Shown here: positions 14,702 through 18,956 of the stretch, piece after piece
Layout: each line of letters starts with the position of its first letter
Position numbering within the stretch: the stretch's first letter is position 1
From: JAIRTY01 sp050257395
Lineage (GTDB): Bacteria > Actinomycetota > Actinomycetes > Streptosporangiales > Streptosporangiaceae
Length of the DNA stretch: 18,956 bases
Direction: 5' to 3'
Assembly: GCA_050257395.1 (NCBI GenBank)
Contig: JBLMWU010000151.1
Span: forward strand, 1 to 18,956
The notes under the pieces: model-generated
Told to the model about the DNA's origin: nothing
What the model saw: the letters and a program-made list of their open reading frames with translations, nothing else
The model's database searches: none
Position numbers and translations under genes: made by a program

Positions 14702-15030
14702 CGCCACCTCCCAGGCCCGGCCCTGAGGAAAATGGTGTCAGATCGGCGGGGCTCGCGCCCGGTAATCAGCGGGCCCGGCAGCGCCCTGGCAGGCGGAAAT
14801 GGGCGCCGACCGGTGGCCGGTGTGGCCGGTGTGCCGTATGTGATCAGCGGGACGGAACGGCACTTACCTACCCGACCTGGCGGTTTGCCAGTTCTCCGGC
14901 GCGGGAGTGGCAGGGGGCGCCGGAGCAGCGGGTACCGTGTCTGGTTGTGGATCACAGCATTGGTGAGCAAATCACTCTGAGCTAAGCTGAACTAACGACT
15001 GGCACACAGGCTGTCCTGGGAGCTGATCTC
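14702..15030. other. Divergent intergenic region
   Basis: These 329 bp separate the tadA-associated gene from the small membrane peptide gene. The right third holds the promoter described at 14960-14988 and is visibly richer in A/T. I see no ORF, RNA fold or repeat that I would call in the rest. A minus-strand promoter must lie here too but no clear boxes stand out. Confidence 0.6.
14960..14988 (+). promoter_or_regulatory. Sigma70-type promoter of peptide/PH-domain operon
   Basis: A -35 box TTGGTG (14960-14965) is separated by exactly 17 bp from a -10 box TAAGCT (14983-14988). Initiation near 14995 would leave a leader of about 36 bases with GGGAG before the ATG at 15031. Confidence 0.5.
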
Positions 15031-15186
15031 ATGCCGGTGAAGAAGATCGTCGGTTGGGCGGTCATCGTCTTCCTCGTGTACTACCTGGTAACGAAGCCGA
15101 CCGGCGCCGCCAACGCGATGCACGGCCTGTTCAACATGCTCAAGTCGGCCGGCAGCTCGCTGGCGACTTTCCTGAACTCGCTCTGA
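15031..15186 (+). CDS. 51-residue membrane peptide
   Basis: I do not recognise this gene. The frame ATG 15031 to TGA 15186 encodes 51 residues: a basic start (MPVKK), one hydrophobic helix (about residues 6-20, IVGWAVIVFLVYYLV), a short TKPTGAANAMH loop, and an amphipathic second half ending TFLNSL. GGGAG lies nine bases before the ATG, and the promoter above fits. It ends 18 bp before the PH-domain membrane protein on the same strand, so the two are almost certainly co-transcribed and may act together in the membrane. The codon third-position GC content fits a real gene. Confidence 0.75.
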   Translation: MPVKKIVGWAVIVFLVYYLVTKPTGAANAMHGLFNMLKSAGSSLATFLNSL

Positions 15187-15204
15187 TCACAGGCGGTAAG
15201 CGAG

Positions 15205-15729
15205 ATGCGGCTGATCGCGCCGGGTGCCACCCCCCCGGCTGAGGTCAACAAATACCTGCTGCCGCACGAGCAGCAGGTCATCACCGTCCGCCGTCACCCT
15301 GCCGTGCTCCTCGGGCCTATCTCCATCGCGCTGGCCGGGCTGATCCTCGCCGTCGTGGTCAGCGACCTGCTGCCGAACCTGGGCACCATCCTGGCCATTG
15401 TCTGGATTGCCTGGGGCATTACCCTGCTCTACCTGGTCTGGAAAGCCACCCTCTGGGCAGTCGACTACTTTGTCGTCACATCCCACCGCATGCTCCTGAC
15501 CAGCGGAATCGTCACCCGCAAGGTCGCCATGATGCCGCTGGTCAAAGTCACCGACATGAGCTTCCAGCGGTCCTTCCTCGGGCGCGTCTTCGGGTATGGT
15601 GAGTTCATCCTCGAATCCGCGGGCCAGGACCAGGCATTGCGGACCGTGGACCACATTCCCTATCCTGAGCAGCTTTACCTCGAAGTGTGCGGGCTCATCT
15701 TCCCGTCGAAAGACGCGGGAGACGACTGA
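15205..15729 (+). CDS. Membrane protein with bacterial PH domain
   Basis: This 174-residue protein has a cytoplasmic lead of about 30 residues (VNKYLLPHEQQVITVRRHP), two close membrane helices (about 33-54 and 58-80), and a C-terminal bacterial PH-like domain (YdbS/YdbT type, bPH_2) starting at DYFVVTSHRMLLTSGIV. The motifs VTSHRML, RKVAMMPLVKVTD and FGYGEFILESAG are typical. Members of the family are membrane proteins with poorly known roles, in some bacteria linked to envelope stress or to bacteriocin protection. The ATG at 15205 has only AAGCGAG upstream, so it may rely on coupling with the peptide gene 18 bp before it. It ends at a strong hairpin. Confidence 0.85.
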   Translation: MRLIAPGATPPAEVNKYLLPHEQQVITVRRHPAVLLGPISIALAGLILAVVVSDLLPNLGTILAIVWIAWGITLLYLVWKATLWAVDYFVVTSHRMLLTSGIVTRKVAMMPLVKVTDMSFQRSFLGRVFGYGEFILESAGQDQALRTVDHIPYPEQLYLEVCGLIFPSKDAGDD

Positions 15730-15771
15730 GGTCATCCGGGCCCGTCACCTCTCACCCTTCCCCGGGGTTCG

Positions 15772-15807
15772 TGCGGCCGGACGGTCAGCCAGAAGCGTCC
15801 GGCCGCA
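15772..15807. terminator. Strong bidirectional hairpin
   Basis: A perfect 12-bp inverted repeat (TGCGGCCGGACG at 15772-15783, CGTCCGGCCGCA at 15796-15807) with a 12-base loop lies between the PH-domain gene (plus) and the EamA transporter (minus). A weaker interrupted hairpin at 15845-15875 (GAGCC-CTTT-GGCTC core) follows, closer to the transporter stop. Together they should end transcription from both sides. Confidence 0.75.
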
Positions 15808-15893
15808 TGAGCCTGCCCTCCTTCTGGCCCTCGGCTCGCCTCCGGGCCGCTGGAGCCCTTTGGCTCGCTCCGGCCTGGGGCGCGGGGGGCTGG

Positions 15894-16745
15894 TCAGGCG
15901 GTTACCAGGACTACGCCTACGGCGGCGAGGGCCAGGCCCAGGCGCTGGGCGGGGCGCATGCGCTCGCCCAGGACCAGGCGGGCCAGCAGGACGGTGATGC
16001 CGGGGTACAGCGAGGTCAGGACCACGGCCATGCCGAACATGCCGGCCCGGGTGGCCAGCACGTAGCAGACGTTGGCCACCGCGTCGATGACACCGGAGGC
16101 GATCGCCGCCACGAGCACCCGCCGGCCCAGGCCCCGCCAGCCCGGCCGCACCCCCAGCCAGGCCGCGGCCGAGAGCATGACCGCCGTCCCGGCCAGGCGG
16201 GAGGCAGTGACCGGCCAGAACACCCCGGTGCTGCCCGCGTTCCGGAGGAAGAGGAAGAACAGGCCGAACGCGATGCCCGAGCCGACGCCGTACAGCAGCG
16301 CGCGGCCTGCCGCCGGGCGGCCCGGGCGGCGCGCGGGACCCGAGCCCTCCAGGCTGATCAGCACGATCGCGCCCAGGCACACCACCGCGCCGATGGCGAC
16401 GCCCAGGCCCGGCCGCTCCCCGGTCGCCAGCGCGAACCCGACCGGCAGCAGCGTGGACACCAGCGCGGAGACCGGCGCGACCACGGTCATCGGCCCGGTC
16501 GCCAGCCCCTCGTAGAACGCGATCAGCCCGGCACCGCCAGCAGTCCCCCCGGCCAGCGCCCAGCCCAGCCCGCTCACCCGGGCCGGGCCGCCGGCCACGA
16601 GGGCGGCCGCCAGCATGACCACGGCCCCGGCCGGGGCGGATACGGTGAGCACGGCAAGTGTGTGCGCCCGCCGGGAGGCAGCGCCGCCGAGGAAGTCGGC
16701 GCCGCCGTAGAGGACAGCAGCCGCCAGTGCGAATACGGTGATCAC
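15894..16745 (-). CDS. EamA/DMT-family transporter
   Basis: This 283-residue membrane protein has about ten helices in two EamA repeats. The first holds ALAAAVLYGGADFLGG and ends at LGAIVLISLEG; the second starts at ALLYGVGSGIAFGLFF and ends at LGERMRPAQRLGLALAAVGVVLV, where the ...LGE...Q..G...G pattern is typical of the family. These are drug/metabolite exporters; the substrate is unknown. GTG 16745 has GGGGGAG seven bases upstream. It is divergent from an XRE-cupin regulator across 88 bp, which suggests that the regulator controls its expression in response to a small molecule bound by the cupin. Confidence 0.9.
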   Translation of the reverse strand: MITVFALAAAVLYGGADFLGGAASRRAHTLAVLTVSAPAGAVVMLAAALVAGGPARVSGLGWALAGGTAGGAGLIAFYEGLATGPMTVVAPVSALVSTLLPVGFALATGERPGLGVAIGAVVCLGAIVLISLEGSGPARRPGRPAAGRALLYGVGSGIAFGLFFLFLRNAGSTGVFWPVTASRLAGTAVMLSAAAWLGVRPGWRGLGRRVLVAAIASGVIDAVANVCYVLATRAGMFGMAVVLTSLYPGITVLLARLVLGERMRPAQRLGLALAAVGVVLVTA

Positions 16746-16766
16746 GAGCCTGCTCCCCCAGTGAGC

Positions 16767-16806
16767 CGGTCGGTCTAGGAGAATACTTAGTTCACTCTAC
16801 CGACCG
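16767..16806. promoter_or_regulatory. Candidate operator between exporter and regulator
   Basis: An 8-bp inverted repeat (CGGTCGGT at 16767-16774, ACCGACCG at 16799-16806) flanks an A/T-rich 24-bp core that contains possible promoter elements. On the minus strand TATTCT could be a -10 box for the exporter. On the plus strand TTCACT and TATCAG at 18 bp spacing could serve the regulator. A second small repeat (CCGAC at 16800-16804, GTCGG at 16809-16813) overlaps the right arm. The placement fits binding by the adjacent XRE protein. Confidence 0.45.
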
Positions 16807-16833
16807 CCGTCGGCTATCAGAAATGGTTTAGAC

Positions 16834-17406
16834 GTGACTTCAGCGGACATTACCGGCGCATTGGCCCGCACGCTGCAGCAGCTCCGGGCCGAGCGGGCCT
16901 GGTCGCTCGACCAGCTCGCCGCCCGCTCCGGGGTGAGCAAGGGGGTGCTGGTCGCGCTGGAGCAGGGCCGGTCGAATCCGAACCTGGCCACGCTCGCCCG
17001 GATCGGCGACGCGTTCGGGGTGCCGGTGACCAGGCTGCTGGACGCCGCTGACGAGCCGCGGGTGCAGATCACCGGCCCTGATCAGGCACGGCTGCTCTGG
17101 CAGGGGCCCGAGGGCGGCACCGGCACCATCATCGCCGCTACCGATGCACCGTGGGCCGCCGAACTCTGGCACTGGACGCTGCAGCCCGGGGAGTCGTTCG
17201 GCGGCGACGCGCACGCGCCCGCGACCCGGGAGATGACCTGGGTCGAGGCCGGGAGCCTGACCCTGATCGTGGCGGGCGCCGTGCACACGGTCAGGGCCGG
17301 AGAGTGTGCGCGGTTCCCGGGCGGGCTGCCGCACACCTACCGCAACGACGGCACCGGGCCGGTCCGGATGACCATGATCGTGGTCGTCCCGCCAGCCCCC
17401 TCCTGA
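16834..17406 (+). CDS. XRE-family regulator with C-terminal cupin
   Basis: This 190-residue protein has a helix-turn-helix of the XRE/Cro type (about residues 10-65; SLDQLAARSGVSKGVLVALE with EQGRSNPNLATL) and a C-terminal single cupin (about 110-185; LQPGESFGGDAHAPATREM, then RFPGGLPHTYRNDG). The cupin probably senses a small ligand, and the HTH binds DNA. The cupin keeps His residues in both motifs (DAHAP and LPHTY), so metal binding is possible. It starts at GTG 16834 with only a weak ribosome site (AAATGG region), so it may be poorly translated or initiate near the transcript 5' end. It is divergent from an EamA exporter, a common regulator-target pairing, and is likely autoregulated. Confidence 0.9.
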   Translation: MTSADITGALARTLQQLRAERAWSLDQLAARSGVSKGVLVALEQGRSNPNLATLARIGDAFGVPVTRLLDAADEPRVQITGPDQARLLWQGPEGGTGTIIAATDAPWAAELWHWTLQPGESFGGDAHAPATREMTWVEAGSLTLIVAGAVHTVRAGECARFPGGLPHTYRNDGTGPVRMTMIVVVPPAPS

Positions 17407-17449
17407 CCCACCCACCCTGGGCAGGGCAGTCCTGGGCTCGTGGCACCCG

Positions 17450-17468
17450 GCGGCTCCCCCAGGGCCGC
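17450..17468. terminator. Possible hairpin between convergent genes
   Basis: GCGGC (17450-17454) and GCCGC (17464-17468) form a 5-bp stem with a nine-base loop in the 61-bp gap between the XRE-cupin stop and the next gene's stop. It is short, so support is mainly its position. Confidence 0.3.
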
Positions 17469-17965
17469 TACGGGATGTCCCCTCCTTCTATGCGGTGCTC
17501 GATCTCCGCTACTTCCCAGGCCCTGAGCCCACCCGGGACCACGGGTGCACAGGAGCGGCAGACGAACTGTTCCCGCTCTGGGAAGACCGCCACAACGATG
17601 TACAAGTGCTCCAGGCTGGACTCACCGCAAAAGGCACAGGTGAGCTCCGCGCCTCCAGCGGGCAGCAGGCGGGTCTCGAGCAGGGGCCAGGCGATCAAGT
17701 TGCTGTTGAACACGGCTGGCGCGTTGAAGTCCAGCGGGATGCTGGCTGCAAGCCAGCCCTGGACCGCATCCATGAACGCGGCGCGGTCCGCAGTGCTCGC
17801 CTGCCGGCTGAGCAGGACGCCGCGGACGTCCGCGGGCGTGGCCTCGTGGCCGATGTCCTGCCCATAGGCGGCAGCAATCTTGCCGGCGGGGCTGTCTCCC
17901 CCAGCCTGCCGCTTCAGCCAAGCGCCGAAAGGCTCACCGGGCCTGATGAGGATGAACGACGACAT
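17468..17965 (-). CDS. Unrecognised protein with zinc-ribbon-like cysteines
   Basis: I do not recognise the full protein of 165 residues. The N-terminal part (FGAWLKRQAGGDSPAGKIAA, followed by DVRGVLLSRQASTADRAAF) weakly resembles the small helical YozE/SAM-like domain by its WLxxQ...P.G..A pattern. The C-terminal part has CAFCGE and, after a VVAVF strand, CRSC, which is a likely four-Cys zinc site of ribbon type. The tail is acidic and helical (WEVAEIEHRIEGGD). ATG 17965 has GGAAG five bases upstream; the frame is open 24 codons further, but without a ribosome site. Codon use seems somewhat less GC-biased than in neighbouring genes, which could hint at transfer. It stands alone between a convergent regulator and a tRNA gene, so context gives no clear function. 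Confidence 0.7.
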   Translation of the reverse strand: MSSFILIRPGEPFGAWLKRQAGGDSPAGKIAAAYGQDIGHEATPADVRGVLLSRQASTADRAAFMDAVQGWLAASIPLDFNAPAVFNSNLIAWPLLETRLLPAGGAELTCAFCGESSLEHLYIVVAVFPEREQFVCRSCAPVVPGGLRAWEVAEIEHRIEGGDIP

Positions 17966-18248
17966 GTCCGCTTCCGCGTCACATCGATCCGGACTCAGGC
18001 AAAGCGAAAGCCTCAGCCAGCAGTTTCGCGCACCCATAGACCAGGAATCCCACTGCCCGCCCCCTCTGCCCCACCCGGATCCCTGCTGATGTGACGCGCG
18101 TTCGGCGGAGGCGGTTGACCGGCGGTTCGCCTATCGGGATGCACGTGGCGCCCGCACCTCGATGCAGGGCGCGCGGTCCACAGCGACCGCAGCGGCATGG
18201 CCCGCCGGGGGGCCCCGCGCCGCGAGCGCAGAGCCCCTGATCAGAGAG

Positions 18249-18337
18249 CGGAGGCTCGGGGATTTGAACCCCGGAAGGGCGTGAACCCTAACCGCATTAG
18301 CAGTGCGGCGCCATAGACCGGACTAGGCGAAGCCTCC
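18249..18337 (-). tRNA. tRNA-Ser (anticodon GCT)
   Basis: The minus strand folds into an 89-base serine tRNA. The acceptor stem is GGAGGCT / AGCCTCC with discriminator G. The anticodon stem-loop is CCGCA-CTGCTAA-TGCGG, giving anticodon GCT (reads AGC/AGU). There is a long variable arm, and the T-arm contains GGTTCAAATCC. CCA is not encoded (CTC follows), unlike the other tRNA-Ser here. Confidence 0.96.
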
Positions 18338-18356
18338 TCGCCCCGGCAGCCCGGCC

Positions 18357-18373
18357 GGAACCCCGTGGGGTCC
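18357..18373 (-). terminator. Possible hairpin downstream of acyl-CoA ligase
   Basis: On the minus strand GGACCC-CACG-GGGTTCC folds into a stem of about seven pairs with one wobble. It lies between the ligase stop (18457) and the tRNA-Ser 5' end (18337), where a terminator is expected. Confidence 0.35.
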
Positions 18374-18456
18374 CCGGTCTGGCTCCAGGACCTGCCACAG
18401 CGTACCGGCCGGGCCGCCCTGGCCGCAAAGCGCTGGCGCAGTCCGGGGCCCCCGGG

Positions 18457-18956
18457 CTACCGGACTTCCGTCACCTCGTAGTCGCCCTGGGCGTACGCCT
18501 CGCGGATCCTGGTCTTGGCGAACTTGCCGACGCTGGTCTTGGGCACCTCGGAGATGAACGACCAGCGCTCCGGGAGCTGCCACTTCGGCACCCGGGTGCC
18601 CAGAAACTCACGCAGCTCAGCCGCGGTCACCGTCGCCCCCTGCCGGAGCACCACCGTGGCCAGCGGGCGCTCGCCCCACTTCTCGTCCGGCACGCCGATC
18701 ACGGCCGCCTCGGCCACGTCGGGGTGGCCCATGAGGATGTTTTCCAGCTCCATGGAGGAGATCCACTCCCCGCCGGACTTGATCACGTCCTTGGCCCGGT
18801 CGGTCAGGGTCACGAACCCCTGCGGGTCGATGATGCCCACGTCGCCGGTGCGCAGCCAGCCGTCACGGAACTTCGCCGGGTCGTCGTCCTTGTAGTAGGT
18901 CCCGGTGATCCAGGGGCCACGGACCTCGACCTCCCCGACGGACTCGCCGTCGTGCG
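18457..18956 (-). CDS. Fatty-acyl-CoA ligase (partial, N-terminus off the right edge)
   Basis: The visible 165 residues are the C-terminal part of an AMP-forming acyl-CoA synthetase, which activates a fatty acid with ATP and CoA. The sequence runs GEVEVRGPWITGTYY, then DGWLRTGDVG (the conserved Asp that binds ATP ribose) and DRAKDVIKSGGEWISSMELEN, the hinge and fatty-acid-ligase signature. It then gives HPDVAEAAVIGVPDEKWGERP, and the C-terminal catalytic Lys in SVGKFAKTRI. The SGGEWISSMELEN form fits medium/long-chain FadD-like enzymes rather than acetyl-CoA synthetase. Chain length cannot be inferred. The gene continues beyond the window, so its start, promoter and operon are not visible. 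Confidence 0.92.
   Translation of the reverse strand, partial: HDGESVGEVEVRGPWITGTYYKDDDPAKFRDGWLRTGDVGIIDPQGFVTLTDRAKDVIKSGGEWISSMELENILMGHPDVAEAAVIGVPDEKWGERPLATVVLRQGATVTAAELREFLGTRVPKWQLPERWSFISEVPKTSVGKFAKTRIREAYAQGDYEVTEVR

Noticed and set aside
14945..14954. TTGTGGATCA resembling a DnaA box
   Set aside because: It is a single imperfect copy with no cluster and no dnaA or dnaN nearby, so it is not an origin.
17407..18248. Possible integrated element at tRNA-Ser(GCT)
   Set aside because: I found no integrase, no transposase and no direct repeat of the tRNA 3' end within the window.
18113..18248. GATGCA copies and GC-rich palindromes near tRNA-Ser(GCT)
   Set aside because: They are short, imperfect and expected by chance in GC-rich DNA; no consistent stem-loop or promoter could be built.
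1..18956. CRISPR array
   Set aside because: No evenly spaced identical repeats of 25-40 bp are present. The only periodic repeat is the coding kelch repeat.

Overview
This 19 kb window is chromosomal DNA of very high GC content (about 70% or more by eye), with GTG and TTG starts and purine-rich Shine-Dalgarno sites. An actinobacterium is the best fit. Support comes from an actinobacterial-type MenB, a TadA partner of the tRNA-adenosine-deaminase-associated family, a lipoprotein L,D-transpeptidase with Ig-like domains, and an Abhydrolase_9-type membrane hydrolase. I cannot name a genus. Twenty genes are called: 18 protein genes (one cut at each window edge) and two tRNA-Ser genes.

Layout. The left end (minus strand) has a truncated YciI-family gene behind a cell-wall L,D-transpeptidase lipoprotein. 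A homocysteine S-methyltransferase (plus) follows and converges, over a hairpin, on an MFS transporter (minus). Upstream of the transporter on the minus strand are menB and a large membrane serine hydrolase, whose reading frames overlap by 11 bases. Diverging from the hydrolase is a stand-alone DNA adenine methyltransferase resembling the BsuBI/PstI group. Its 3' end overlaps a convergent succinate-semialdehyde-type aldehyde dehydrogenase by 61 bp. Behind the dehydrogenase on the minus strand are a seven-bladed kelch-type lipoprotein and a membrane-anchored esterase, so these three genes could form one cell-envelope transcription unit.

The centre-right is a translation-related cluster on the minus strand: tRNA-Ser(CGA), tadA and the TadA-associated acidic protein. 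On the plus strand a 51-residue membrane peptide and a bacterial-PH-domain membrane protein form a two-gene operon with a recognisable promoter. It ends at a 12-bp perfect hairpin shared with a convergent EamA/DMT exporter. The exporter is divergent from an XRE-cupin regulator, and the 88-bp gap between them carries an 8-bp inverted repeat that is a good operator candidate. The right end holds an unrecognised zinc-ribbon-like protein, tRNA-Ser(GCT), and the C-terminal end of a fatty-acyl-CoA ligase.

No mobile element, CRISPR array, prophage or biosynthetic cluster is visible. Most genes are housekeeping or envelope genes. The parts most worth a second look are the solitary methyltransferase, the menB/hydrolase coupling, the kelch-esterase pair, the peptide/PH-domain operon and the XRE-cupin operator.
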